Assembly (NCBI GenBank): GCA_039817385.1 | Contig: JBCBVY010000001.1 | Coordinates: forward strand, 62,001 to 126,000 | Direction: 5' to 3' | Length of the DNA: 64,000 bases | DNA from: JBCBCP01 sp039817385 | Lineage (GTDB): Bacteria > Pseudomonadota > Alphaproteobacteria > Rhodobacterales > Rhodobacteraceae | Translations under genes and position numbers: made by a program | The notes under the pieces: model-generated | Told to the model about the DNA's origin: nothing | Database searches by the model: none | Seen by the model: the letters and a program-made list of their open reading frames with translations, nothing else | In this document: one piece after another, positions 1 to 7,591 of the stretch | Layout of the letters: each line of letters begins with the position of its first letter | Numbering within the stretch: position 1 is the stretch's first letter

Positions 1-442
1 GCAGGCGGAGACAGGCTTTGAAGGCCTGACCAAGAAAGAGCGCCTTGGCATGGAGCGTGACCAGTTCAAACTGCAAGCCTCGCTGGGCGGGATCCGCGAG
101 ATGGGCGGGCGCCCGGACTTGCTGTTCGTGATCGACGTGAAGAAAGAAGCGCTGGCCGTGGCCGAAGCCAACAAGCTGGGCATCCCGGTCGTGGCCGTGG
201 TCGACACCAACTGCTCGCCCGATGGTGTGGATTACATCATCCCCGGCAATGATGACGCGGCACGCGCGATCGCGCTTTACTGCGATCTCGCGGCGCGCGC
301 GGCGCTCGACGGCATGACCGCCCAGCTGGGCGCGGCAGGCGTTGACCTGGGCGCCGCCGAAGAGGGCTTTGAGGAAGAGCTGGCCCCGGTCGAGGCCGCG
401 CCCGAAGAGGCCGCAGCCGCCGAGGCACCGGCAGAAGGCTGA
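1..442 (+). CDS. rpsB: 30S ribosomal protein S2 (3' part)
   Basis: This is the C-terminal part of ribosomal protein S2, a small-subunit protein that binds late in assembly; the 5' end lies outside the window. The first complete codon is at base 2 and the frame is open to the stop at 440-442. Family hallmarks are visible: GFEGLTKKE, then GIREMGGRPDLLFVID, then LGIPVVAVVDTNCSPDGVDYIIPGNDDA. The last 40 or so residues form an acidic Ala/Glu-rich tail, common in alphaproteobacterial S2. The next gene, tsf, is the usual partner of rpsB. Identification is certain. Confidence 0.97.
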   Translation, partial: QAETGFEGLTKKERLGMERDQFKLQASLGGIREMGGRPDLLFVIDVKKEALAVAEANKLGIPVVAVVDTNCSPDGVDYIIPGNDDAARAIALYCDLAARAALDGMTAQLGAAGVDLGAAEEGFEEELAPVEAAPEEAAAAEAPAEG

Positions 443-450
443 GCCTTCGT

Positions 451-488
451 CATGTGACTGACACATGCGGCGGGCAGGGGTCCGCCGC
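451..488 (+). promoter_or_regulatory. Tandem hairpins between rpsB and tsf
   Basis: Two perfect stems stand back to back in the 76-base rpsB-tsf gap. The first is CATGTG/CACATG (451-456 with 462-467). The second is GCGGCGG/CCGCCGC (468-474 with 482-488). No T-run follows, so this looks more like an attenuator or RNA-processing site that adjusts tsf relative to rpsB than a full terminator. The function is inferred. Confidence 0.5.
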
Positions 489-518
489 GAGCAAACTACT
501 TTGAAAAGGATCACCGCG

Positions 519-1394
519 ATGGCAATCACCGCAGCACTGGTCAAGGAACTGCGCGACAGCACCGGCGCAGGCATGATGGACGCCAAAAAGGCGCTCACCG
601 AATCGAATGGCGACATGGAGGCGGCCGTTGACTGGCTGCGCACTAAGGGTCTTGCAAAGGCGGCCAAGAAATCCGGCCGCACCGCGGCAGAGGGCCTCGT
701 GGCCGTTGTCGTGGATGGCGGCACCGGCGTCGCGGTCGAGGTGAACTCGGAGACGGACTTCGTCGGCAAGAATGCCGAGTTCCAGGAGATGGTTTCTGGC
801 ATCGCCACCGTTGCGCTTGGCGTGGACGATGTGGAGGCGCTGACGGCGGCTGACATGGGCGGCAAGCCGGTGTCCGAGGTTGTGACGGACAAGATCGCCA
901 CCATTGGCGAAAATATGTCCGTGCGCCGCATGTCCAAGCTGACCGGCGGCACCGTCGTGTCCTACGTGCACAACGCCGCCGCCCCCGGCATGGGCAAGAT
1001 CGGCGTGCTTGTCGCGATGGACGGCGGGGACGAGGCGTTTGGCAAGCAGGTCGCGATGCACATCGCCGCCGTGAACCCGGCGGCCCTGTCGGAGGCGGAC
1101 CTCGACCCGGCTGTGGTCGAAAAGGAAAAGCAGGTCCAGATGGACATCGCCCGCGAGAGCGGCAAGCCCGAGCAGGTGATCGAAAAGATGATCGTGGGCC
1201 GGATGAAGAAGTACATGGCCGAGGTCACGCTGCTGAACCAGCAATTTGTCGTGAACCCCGACCTGACCGTTGAGGCCGCTGCCAACGAAGCTGGCGCGAC
1301 CATCACCGGCTATGCCCGCCTTGAAGTGGGCGAAGGCATCGAGGTCGAAAAGGAAGACTTCGCAGCCGAGGTCGCGAAGGCCGCACAGGGCTAG
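519..1394 (+). CDS. tsf: Translation elongation factor Ts
   Basis: EF-Ts, 291 residues, is the guanine-nucleotide exchange factor for EF-Tu. The start at 519 is chosen because the family N-terminus MAITAALVKELRDSTGAGMMDAKKAL begins here and AAAGGA lies 8 bases upstream; an in-frame upstream start at 465 would add an unrelated tail. The N-terminal UBA-like domain is followed by the core motif with SETDFVGKN (about residues 75-85). The C-terminal part keeps the HIAA and QPFV-like (here QQFVVNPDLTV) regions. It follows rpsB by 76 bases and ends at a clear terminator. Confidence 0.97.
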   Translation: MAITAALVKELRDSTGAGMMDAKKALTESNGDMEAAVDWLRTKGLAKAAKKSGRTAAEGLVAVVVDGGTGVAVEVNSETDFVGKNAEFQEMVSGIATVALGVDDVEALTAADMGGKPVSEVVTDKIATIGENMSVRRMSKLTGGTVVSYVHNAAAPGMGKIGVLVAMDGGDEAFGKQVAMHIAAVNPAALSEADLDPAVVEKEKQVQMDIARESGKPEQVIEKMIVGRMKKYMAEVTLLNQQFVVNPDLTVEAAANEAGATITGYARLEVGEGIEVEKEDFAAEVAKAAQG

Positions 1395-1417
1395 AGGCCC
1401 GCAACCGTCACAACGAG

Positions 1418-1450
1418 GCGGCGCGACCCAACCGGGCCGCGCCGTTTTCT
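1418..1450 (+). terminator. Rho-independent terminator of rpsB-tsf
   Basis: The stem CGGCGCG/CGCGCCG (1419-1425 with 1438-1444) encloses a 12-base loop containing a further CCC/GGG pairing and is followed by TTTTCTCTTTTC. It lies 24 bases after the tsf stop and 35 bases from the end of the convergent gene. Confidence 0.85.
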
Positions 1451-1484
1451 CTTTTCTCCGTCCCGCGTCAGGGCGCCGCGCGTT

Positions 1485-2579
1485 CTACAAATCGACGTCG
1501 GCGCCGCCGCCGGATTGCGCCGCCTCGGCCGCCTCCATCGCCTGGGCAGCCGCCGCTGCCGTCCTGCGCAGCGTAGCACCCTTTTCTGCCCACGCACTGT
1601 TCTGCAACGCCATGCCCTGCGACACGAACACCTCAAAGCCGAACACGCCCTGATCGCCGCCAACAGAGGCGGAGATCTCCATGACCGGCCCACATCCGAC
1701 CCTGAGTGTGCGCCGCGCTTGAGAGCGGCCCTTTGGCGTGAACCTGACCTCCTGCGTCAGGCCAAACTCCATCCCCGGTGGAAACTGGCACGCCTCAAGC
1801 GCTTGCCAGCGATGCGACACACGATTGTTCGAAAGCCGGGACAGATCGCCGGAGCCGACCACGTCTTGACCATAGCGGCGCGTTAGCGCGTCGCGCAGCT
1901 GGCCCAGAAACAGGCTCCCTTGCTCCGGCCGGACCGCGCGGTAGATCATCGCGATCCGGTCCTCGCCCGCGTCCATGTCGCTATATGCGGTGTAGCCAAT
2001 GACGACATGCTCGCCGCTGCCAACACCGTCGCCATATTGCACAAACCGCAGGCCCTTGCGCAAACGGTCCTCCGCCACCGTCAGATCCCGCGTGCCGACC
2101 AGGATCGCCTCCGCCTCGGACCGGGTCATCCCGAGCGTCAAGCCAATGACCGGCAAATCCCGCGCCGGCACATCGATGTCCGCAGCGGTCACCGGGTAAT
2201 CGATCCGCGGCAGGCTCACCGCACCGAAACTGGCCATCCGCACCCCGTCTGTGCGCAGGATCAGCAATTTCCCAACCGCGCGCATCTGCAACGTGCCGCG
2301 CGTTTCAAGGCATTCAAGGTTCCCTTGCGGGACCGGCACCAGCTGCGCTTGCCCATCAGTGATCTCCGGCAAGGCATAAACGCACTGAGCTGTGCCCGAA
2401 GGAAGCACCACGTTCAGCGTCGCTTGCCCGGCGCCCCCTGCGATCACGACCTCGGATCGCGGAGCCGTCGTTTCCCTCCATTGGCCGTCCAGCGGCCCCC
2501 AGATCGTGCTGTCGGCAAAAGCGCTGGTCGCGGCGAGCATCGCAGCGCCTAGACATATAAGCGTGAAACGTCTCATCAT
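1485..2579 (-). CDS. Secreted protein of unknown function
   Basis: This is a 364-residue protein that I do not recognise. The start at 2579 (MMRRFTLIC...) is chosen because a Sec-type signal peptide begins there (charged MMRR, hydrophobic core to about residue 19, cleavage near ATSAFA-DS) and GAGGA lies 8 bases upstream. The mature part opens with a beta-rich segment holding Cys pairs (near residues 66 and 90). Around residues 146-160 it has GLTLGMTRSEAEAIL, a pattern seen in several periplasmic small domains. The C-terminus ends in an Ala-rich predicted helix (RRTAAAAAQAMEAAEAA). It is probably periplasmic. It converges on tsf and is separated from it by a terminator. Confidence 0.75.
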   Translation of the reverse strand: MMRRFTLICLGAAMLAATSAFADSTIWGPLDGQWRETTAPRSEVVIAGGAGQATLNVVLPSGTAQCVYALPEITDGQAQLVPVPQGNLECLETRGTLQMRAVGKLLILRTDGVRMASFGAVSLPRIDYPVTAADIDVPARDLPVIGLTLGMTRSEAEAILVGTRDLTVAEDRLRKGLRFVQYGDGVGSGEHVVIGYTAYSDMDAGEDRIAMIYRAVRPEQGSLFLGQLRDALTRRYGQDVVGSGDLSRLSNNRVSHRWQALEACQFPPGMEFGLTQEVRFTPKGRSQARRTLRVGCGPVMEISASVGGDQGVFGFEVFVSQGMALQNSAWAEKGATLRRTAAAAAQAMEAAEAAQSGGGADVDL

Positions 2580-2672
2580 TTTGAAAGTCCTCAGTTCGAA
2601 TTTCTTGTGCCAAGAAATTAGAAAAAGACCATCACATTTCCACGACACCCCCGGTGGGCGCGCTCGACACCC

Positions 2673-2699
2673 GTAGGGTGGGCGCAAACCCAGCACCCA
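2673..2699 (+). repeat. GTAGGGTGGG-type palindromic repeat (degenerate copy)
   Basis: GTAGGGTGGGCGCAAACCCA followed by GCACCCA resembles the intact copy at 3242-3262 but with a weaker second arm. It lies between two divergently oriented secreted-protein genes. Confidence 0.5.
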
Positions 2700-2789
2700 A
2701 GGCGCGCCATTATCGTTTTTCCCAGCTTTTGCCGCACGCGCGCCGCAAAGAGGCGATAGCGAGAGGTGAACAGCCAAGGACCCGAGCCC

Positions 2790-3245
2790 ATGCGCATCGC
2801 CATCGCCCTCTTCAGCGTTTTTGCCAGTGCTGCACCCGCCCTCGCGCAGAAAGACCTGTGCAACGTCGGCCAGGTGGCCTTTGACACCGCAAAAGGGCGG
2901 CAGGTTCTCACGCTCGAGATTCATGAGGGGAAAATCGAAGTCGCCAAAGGCCTTTACCGGAAGACCGAACTGGCGCCTTCCACGGGTGTGCTGGCCATTT
3001 ATGATGCCCCGCGCAGCGCGCGGGAGCTAGCCAATTCCAACGTGATGGCCGCCGACATCGCAAGCTTTGATCAGGACGGCCAGATCCAGGCGCTGCTGGT
3101 TGATGCCACAGGGCCAAAACCAGACTACCTCGCCACGCCCGATGGCATGGTCTACGCGGCCTACCTCGCTGGCGGCACGCTGCAGGCCCACGGCTTCGAC
3201 GCCTCAAGCCGCCTCATCGCCTGGGTCTGCACCGAGCCGAAGTAG
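2790..3245 (+). CDS. Small secreted protein of unknown function
   Basis: This encodes 151 residues. The start at 2790 is chosen because AAGGA lies 9 bases upstream and a signal peptide begins there (MRIAIALFSVFASAAPALA, cleavage before QKDL). The mature protein has one Cys near its N-terminus and one near its C-terminus (CNVGQ and WVCTEPK), which could form a disulphide. Short beta-like segments lie between them. I do not recognise a family. The TAG stop lies inside a palindromic repeat (3242-3262). It is probably periplasmic. Confidence 0.7.
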   Translation: MRIAIALFSVFASAAPALAQKDLCNVGQVAFDTAKGRQVLTLEIHEGKIEVAKGLYRKTELAPSTGVLAIYDAPRSARELANSNVMAADIASFDQDGQIQALLVDATGPKPDYLATPDGMVYAAYLAGGTLQAHGFDASSRLIAWVCTEPK

Positions 3246-3262
3246 GGTGGGTGAAACCCACC
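3242..3262 (+). repeat. GTAGGGTGGG-type palindromic repeat
   Basis: GTA followed by a perfect hairpin, GGTGGGT/ACCCACC (3246-3252 with 3256-3262) with loop GAA. The stop codon of the upstream gene (3243-3245) is part of the repeat. Similar copies lie at 38431-38453 and 58795-58816. Confidence 0.75.
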
Positions 3263-3423
3263 AGCCCACCGCGCGCAGCAAATCGGGCGCACTAGACGCA
3301 TACCGGTTCGGGTCAGAAGACGAAGCCGATCCACCCTATTTCCAGGCGCATGTCTTTCGAAATCCCATCTACTTTGTTTAGCCTGTTTCCATGAGACAGC
3401 GGCCTAAGAAGACAGGACGACCG

Positions 3424-4719
3424 ATGCGTCCCTACATAGTGGCCTCAGGCTTGTGGCTGTGCGTGCTTTTTGCGTGGCTTGCGCATCCGGGCCATGCGGA
3501 GCACCCGGGCTTGTGCGTCACGCCAATCCTGAATGATCCGGCACAGATGTCCGCCGTGGAAGTGGACCAGCCATACCGTTTGGTTAGTTGGCACGCGACA
3601 GGCGTCCTCGACACCTACCCCGGGCTTCTCATCCACCCCACGAACCGTGCCGGAATATACACGGTCTCCAACGGGGAATACAAAAGAGTTCCTGACGAAA
3701 TCGAACGCCAGATCACAAGGTTTGGGCCGCCGCGGCGCGTCGACCGGCCGGTATTTGACGCCTCAAAAGTGCCGGATGGGTTCACGCGCAACGACATGCC
3801 CCCCAAATACTATCCGGAAATCGGCCTGTTTCTGACGCGCAACGCCAATAGTATCTGGTACCGCAAGCCGGACGAGGTGAAATGGCACCCTTATGTCAAG
3901 GCAAGCCTTTGGAACGGTCTGCGACAGCGCAACATGCGTTCGCATTGGGTGCCACCCACCGTTTGGCGCGATGACACCACCGGAATGATCGTCATGACGC
4001 TTCACACCCGCCAGATCATTGTTGGGCACCAAGCGGCAGTGGGCGCAGACCTCACATTCGAATACCAAGCCCTGCGCGGCGGCCGGTTTATCGACCTGAT
4101 CCACCATGAAGAAACGGGTCATCTGCTGTTCTGGAAAGACGACCGCAAGCTGCATCGATTGGCGCTGCCGCGCATTGTCCAAGTCGATGTGCCGTGGGGC
4201 CGTCCCCCGGGCCAAAGATACATGCGCTATCCCGACTTTTCGGAAACGGACCCCAAGACAGGCGATGTCCTTTTCCGCCATTTTGGCGGAATGGCGCGCT
4301 ATGACGGGCGGCGTGTCACCGATATCGCACATTGGTCCAATTCAGTTCTGTCCAGATACACAAAAATCATCTGGCTGAACGGCAAACGCTACGCAGAGAC
4401 TGCCGATGGCTTGTTCCATCTGGATGATGATCTGGTGCTGACCCGGATCACGACCCCGGTTGATCCGGTCCCAAACGGCAAGGAGCGTCTGGAATCCAGT
4501 CGGGCTGTTAATCCGTTTTATAGCGCCGAGCTAGATCTGATTCTGATGACGCGTGGTGAAGTCGGACTGTTCACGACACAGGACTTTTCAACCTTTCACG
4601 AAGCACGCCGCGCGCCAGACGTCAAAATAACGCAAATCGTATCCGACATTCCGAACGAACGGGCGGTTTTGCTGCTCGGCGCCGACGGTCTTTATCAGGT
4701 CGCCCTGTGCAACGATTGA
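3424..4719 (+). CDS. Secreted protein, possible beta-propeller, function unknown
   Basis: This encodes 431 residues. The start at 3424 is chosen over one at 3391 because a signal peptide begins here (MRPYIVASGLWLCVLFAWLAHPGHA) and an AGGA lies about 6 bases upstream. The mature part has repeated blocks with aromatic and Gly/Asp turns, for example GLFLTRNANSIWYR, GHLLFWKDDRKLHRLALPR, GDVLFRHFGGMARYDGRRV, YAETADGLFHLDDDLVL and AVLLLGADGLYQVAL. These suggest beta-propeller blades, but I do not recognise a family. Base composition is less GC-rich than the neighbours, which suggests later acquisition. It stands alone between two unrelated genes. Confidence 0.65.
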   Translation: MRPYIVASGLWLCVLFAWLAHPGHAEHPGLCVTPILNDPAQMSAVEVDQPYRLVSWHATGVLDTYPGLLIHPTNRAGIYTVSNGEYKRVPDEIERQITRFGPPRRVDRPVFDASKVPDGFTRNDMPPKYYPEIGLFLTRNANSIWYRKPDEVKWHPYVKASLWNGLRQRNMRSHWVPPTVWRDDTTGMIVMTLHTRQIIVGHQAAVGADLTFEYQALRGGRFIDLIHHEETGHLLFWKDDRKLHRLALPRIVQVDVPWGRPPGQRYMRYPDFSETDPKTGDVLFRHFGGMARYDGRRVTDIAHWSNSVLSRYTKIIWLNGKRYAETADGLFHLDDDLVLTRITTPVDPVPNGKERLESSRAVNPFYSAELDLILMTRGEVGLFTTQDFSTFHEARRAPDVKITQIVSDIPNERAVLLLGADGLYQVALCND

Positions 4720-4848
4720 TCTGTGCGTGTCATGGCGTGCAGAGTGTCGGCCCGCGGAAAAGCACCCCGAGGCTGCCGTGAAAGCACGCTTGGGCGGGGG
4801 GCGTCTTTCGCCTTGTCTTCGGTCGCCGCATTCAGCCAAAACCACCCC

Positions 4849-5082
4849 ATGACCAAACCGACCCTCGTCACGATCTTCGAATGGACCGGCAGCCTCACGG
4901 CGATGGCTTATGCGCTGCTGATCGCCTCCAACACGGGCAATGAAATTCTCGGGTTTTCGCTGCTCCTCATCTCAGCCCTGCTCTTTGCCGCATGGGGCCT
5001 GATCGACCGCCGCTGGGCCTTCCTCGCCCTGCAAGGGTTCTACGCCGCCTCCGCCATCATCGGCCTCATCCGCTGGAGTTGA
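4849..5082 (+). CDS. Small integral membrane protein
   Basis: This is a 77-residue protein. The start MTKPTLVTIFEWTGS at 4849 is preferred because everything upstream in the frame is Arg-rich and unlike protein. Three hydrophobic stretches (about residues 12-28, 33-52 and 56-74) suggest three closely spaced inner-membrane helices. Short proteins of this shape occur in marine alphaproteobacteria as uncharacterised families; I cannot name one securely. No clear ribosome-binding site was seen. Confidence 0.6.
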   Translation: MTKPTLVTIFEWTGSLTAMAYALLIASNTGNEILGFSLLLISALLFAAWGLIDRRWAFLALQGFYAASAIIGLIRWS

Positions 5083-5225
5083 TCCGCGCGCGGGCGCTGG
5101 CTACAACGGCCGTGGCACTCGGCGATGGCGTCGCCGGGCCTCGCAAAGGCCGCCACCTGACCTCCTGCACGCCGGGACATTCACGCGCCCCGCGATGAAT
5201 GCCGGGGCCAAGGAGGCTGAAATCC

Positions 5226-6335
5226 ATGCCCACAATCGTCAATTCCTGGAACGAATGGGACCCGCTGAAACACGTGATTGTGGGCCGTGCGGACGACTGC
5301 CACATCCCGCCTGCCGAGCCTGCGCTCGACGCCAAGGTGCCCGAGGACAGCGACATGCGCGGCCAGTGGGGCCGGCGCCCGCAGGACAGCATCGACCGCG
5401 CGAACGAGCTGCTCGATGCCTTCGCCGCGCAGCTTCAGGCGCGGGGGATCACCGTGGACCGGCCCACGCCCATCGACCACGCGCAGCCCGTCACGACGCC
5501 CGATTTCCACACGGAGAGCCAGTTCGGCTGCATGCCCCCGCGCGACGTGCTGCTGACCGTGGGCAGCGAAATTCTTGAGGCGACGATGTCCTACCGCTGC
5601 CGCTGGTTCGAATACCTGAACTACCGCCCCCTGATGCAGCGTTACTGGGACGAAGACCCGAACTTCCGGCATGAGGCCGCGCCGAAGCCGCGCCTGACGG
5701 ACGCCGATTACCACCCCGACTACCTCAGCGACACAATCGGCGAGGCCAAACGGCTTGAATGGGCCGCGAAAAAGTTCTTTGTCACCACCGAAGAAGAGCC
5801 GCTGTTTGACGCCGCGGATGTCCTGCGCTTTGGCAAAGACCTCGTTGTTCAGCACGGCTTTACCACCAACCTCAAGGGCATCGAATGGCTGCGCCGCCAT
5901 TTCCCAGACCACCGCGTGCATGCTGTGAATTTCCCCGGCGATCCGTACCCGATCCACATTGATGCGACCTTCACACCCCTGCGCCCCGGCTTGATCCTGA
6001 ACAACCCCCAACGCCGCCTGCCGCCGGACCAGCGGGAGATGTTCGAGAAAAACGGCTGGGAGATCGTCGACGCCGCGCAACCGGCCCACAACCAGCCTCC
6101 GCCGCTGTGCTATTCCTCGGTCTGGCTGTCGATGAACGTGCTGGTCCTCGACCCCAAAACGGTCTGCGTGGAAAAGTCGGAGGTCTACCAGGCCGAACAG
6201 ATGGACAAGCTGGGGCTAGAAGTGGTCGAGGTTGACCTGCGCGACGCCTACGCCTTTGGCGGCGGCCTGCACTGCTGCACGGCGGATGTGTACCGCGAAG
6301 GGGTGTGCGAAGATTACTTCCCAAACCTCACCTGA
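5226..6335 (+). CDS. Amidinotransferase (glycine / inosamine-phosphate type)
   Basis: This 369-residue enzyme moves an amidino group from arginine to an amine acceptor, as in glycine amidinotransferase (AGAT) and streptomycete StrB1. The start at 5226 has AAGGAGG 9 bases upstream. Diagnostic blocks match AGAT: NEWDPLKHVIVG near the N-terminus, DAADVLRFGKD, then LKGIEWLRRHF, PIHIDATFTPLRPGLILNNP with the catalytic His/Asp, and FGGGLHC near the C-terminus with nucleophile Cys about residue 350. The length fits the bacterial members. StrB1 shares APKPRLTD and DAANVLRFG-like blocks, so the acceptor (glycine, an inosamine or another amine) cannot be settled. It stands alone, with no creatine or cyclitol genes nearby. 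Confidence 0.85.
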   Translation: MPTIVNSWNEWDPLKHVIVGRADDCHIPPAEPALDAKVPEDSDMRGQWGRRPQDSIDRANELLDAFAAQLQARGITVDRPTPIDHAQPVTTPDFHTESQFGCMPPRDVLLTVGSEILEATMSYRCRWFEYLNYRPLMQRYWDEDPNFRHEAAPKPRLTDADYHPDYLSDTIGEAKRLEWAAKKFFVTTEEEPLFDAADVLRFGKDLVVQHGFTTNLKGIEWLRRHFPDHRVHAVNFPGDPYPIHIDATFTPLRPGLILNNPQRRLPPDQREMFEKNGWEIVDAAQPAHNQPPPLCYSSVWLSMNVLVLDPKTVCVEKSEVYQAEQMDKLGLEVVEVDLRDAYAFGGGLHCCTADVYREGVCEDYFPNLT

Positions 6336-6375
6336 TTGGGGCGGCCTGTCACCGCCGAAAAACCCAAACACACCT

Positions 6376-6402
6376 GAGGGTGCGCATCCACTGCGCACCC
6401 CA
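6376..6402 (+). repeat. Palindromic repeat, GGGTGCGCA type
   Basis: GGGTGCGCA/TGCGCACCC (6378-6386 with 6392-6400) is a perfect 9-bp stem with loop TCCAC. It lies 43 bases after the amidinotransferase stop. No T-run follows. It resembles the other GTAGGGTG-like palindromes in the window and may act as the 3' end of that transcript. Confidence 0.55.
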
Positions 6403-6455
6403 CCCACGCCTTACGTTACGCAGTCCCCGAAAGCTGCTGCACCAACGCCGCCGCG

Positions 6456-6492
6456 AAAAACAAGAAACGGGGCCGCCCCCAGGACGACCCCG
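6456..6492 (-). terminator. Strong rho-independent terminator on the minus strand
   Basis: Read on the minus strand, GGGGTCGTCC pairs over all 10 positions (two G-U) with GGGCGGCCCC around a TGG loop, followed by GTTTCTTGTTTTT. It lies about 335 bases beyond the luxR stop, so it must end either a long luxR 3' UTR or a separate small RNA. Confidence 0.8.
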
Positions 6493-6826
6493 CCTTTCGC
6501 GTCAGACCCGTTTGGCACGGGGATGAGACATCGGGCCTACCGCGTTTAAGGTCCGGGAGAGGACGGATCAATACGCCCCCCCACCGGGGATCCGGAAAAG
6601 TCCGGTCGAAGGTCAGAGCCCTGAAATGTCAGGGGGTACCCTCCGCTGCTCCCTGGCCAAAGCCACCACTCACGGAACCCCTGCATCATGCAATTTTACC
6701 TTTGGTAAAGGAAGTCAGGGATTCCTTACCATGTGATCAAATTTTATGAAATTTTTCTAAAGCTCTTTGGCCCACAGACTGCAACTCAAGCGTGAAAATG
6801 AGAATTGTACCAGAAGTATCAAAGGC

Positions 6827-7591
6827 TTACGCTTCAAGTATGAACATTTGGTTGGCAAAAGCCGCCTTCAGAACAGCTTGCGCGGTTGTCTCAACCGCAA
6901 GCGCTTCGCGTGCCAGACGCAGGTGCTTTTCAACCGTTGCGGGGGTCAGACCCATCAGAAGTGCGATGTCCTGCATCGTCTTGCCATCGCCCACCCACTC
7001 CAGCGCTTCGCGTTGGCGCGGCGTCAGGCTGCGGCCCGGCGCCGAATAGGGCAGGGTGAGGATCTTCAGATGCGCGATGTTGTTCATCAGGTGAATGTCG
7101 CGCCCGTGCGCGTCCCAAACCGCATCGATCTCGTCTTGGCTCAGCCCCCGCCGCGCGGTGAGCGCAATCGCCCCCTTAGAGCGGGCAGACACTGATTTGA
7201 AACTGATCGTGTAGCCCGCCGTCACGCCCATTGTCTGGTTGAACTCGAACACGCGCCGCTCGGCCGCGGTCAGCGTTGCGGTATCGATCATCTGCGCCAG
7301 CATCCGCCAGCTGCCCGCGCCTTCGTTCTGGAGCGCCCAGTTGACCATCGGCGCGTGGGCGTAGTGCTGCTCGCCCATGAACACGTTGACATAGTCCCGG
7401 TCATGGTTGGTCAGGATGATGAAGTCTTCGGGATCGCCCAGCGACGTGCCACTGCGGTAGCGCGTGAAGCCGTAGATCAGCCGGTCAAAGCCATATTCGG
7501 CCATCTTGGCCGTGTGAGCCTCCCATAGCGCTTCGATCGACTGGCAGTTTGACAGAAAGTGCAGGTAGCCCCGCATCGCTGGCTCGGTCAT
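6827..7591 (-). CDS. LuxR-family regulator with autoinducer-binding domain
   Basis: This is a 254-residue transcription factor. Residues 1-165 form an autoinducer-binding domain and about 185-250 a LuxR helix-turn-helix (SLTPRQREALEWVGDGKTMQDIALLMGLTPATVEKH). The start at 7591 is fixed by the ATGA overlap with the aroQ stop; the open frame continues upstream through aroQ but that part is a shadow. The ligand-pocket block reads YVNVFMGEQHYAHAPMV...GAGSW. The Asp that contacts the AHL amide in TraR (usual DPVV) is Ala80 here, while Trp95 is kept. No luxI-type synthase is in the window, so this is a LuxR solo whose ligand may not be a standard AHL. Confidence 0.88.
   Translation of the reverse strand: MTEPAMRGYLHFLSNCQSIEALWEAHTAKMAEYGFDRLIYGFTRYRSGTSLGDPEDFIILTNHDRDYVNVFMGEQHYAHAPMVNWALQNEGAGSWRMLAQMIDTATLTAAERRVFEFNQTMGVTAGYTISFKSVSARSKGAIALTARRGLSQDEIDAVWDAHGRDIHLMNNIAHLKILTLPYSAPGRSLTPRQREALEWVGDGKTMQDIALLMGLTPATVEKHLRLAREALAVETTAQAVLKAAFANQMFILEA

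Larger units (their letters stand above)
6336..6826. other. 491-base intergenic region between convergent genes
   Basis: No protein gene is supported here. On the plus side there is a 9-bp palindrome (6378-6400). On the minus side there is a strong terminator (6456-6492), and between it and the luxR stop several perfect small stems: CCCTGA/TCAGGG (6619-6634), CCGGA/TCCGG, CCCGT/ACGGG and TTTACC/GGTAAA near 6697-6711. The part from about 6690 to 6826 is markedly AT-rich. It is either a long structured 3' UTR of aroQ-luxR or a small RNA gene. Confidence 0.6.

Noticed and set aside
1391..1693. Small Arg-rich frame on the minus strand at the tsf terminator
   Set aside because: It overlaps the end of the secreted-protein gene and crosses the terminator hairpin, with no family resemblance.
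6490..6660. Glycine riboswitch or SRP RNA on the plus strand
   Set aside because: Some short blocks (GGGAGAGGAC, CCGGAAAAGTCCGG) look suggestive, but the conserved cores of either RNA are missing.
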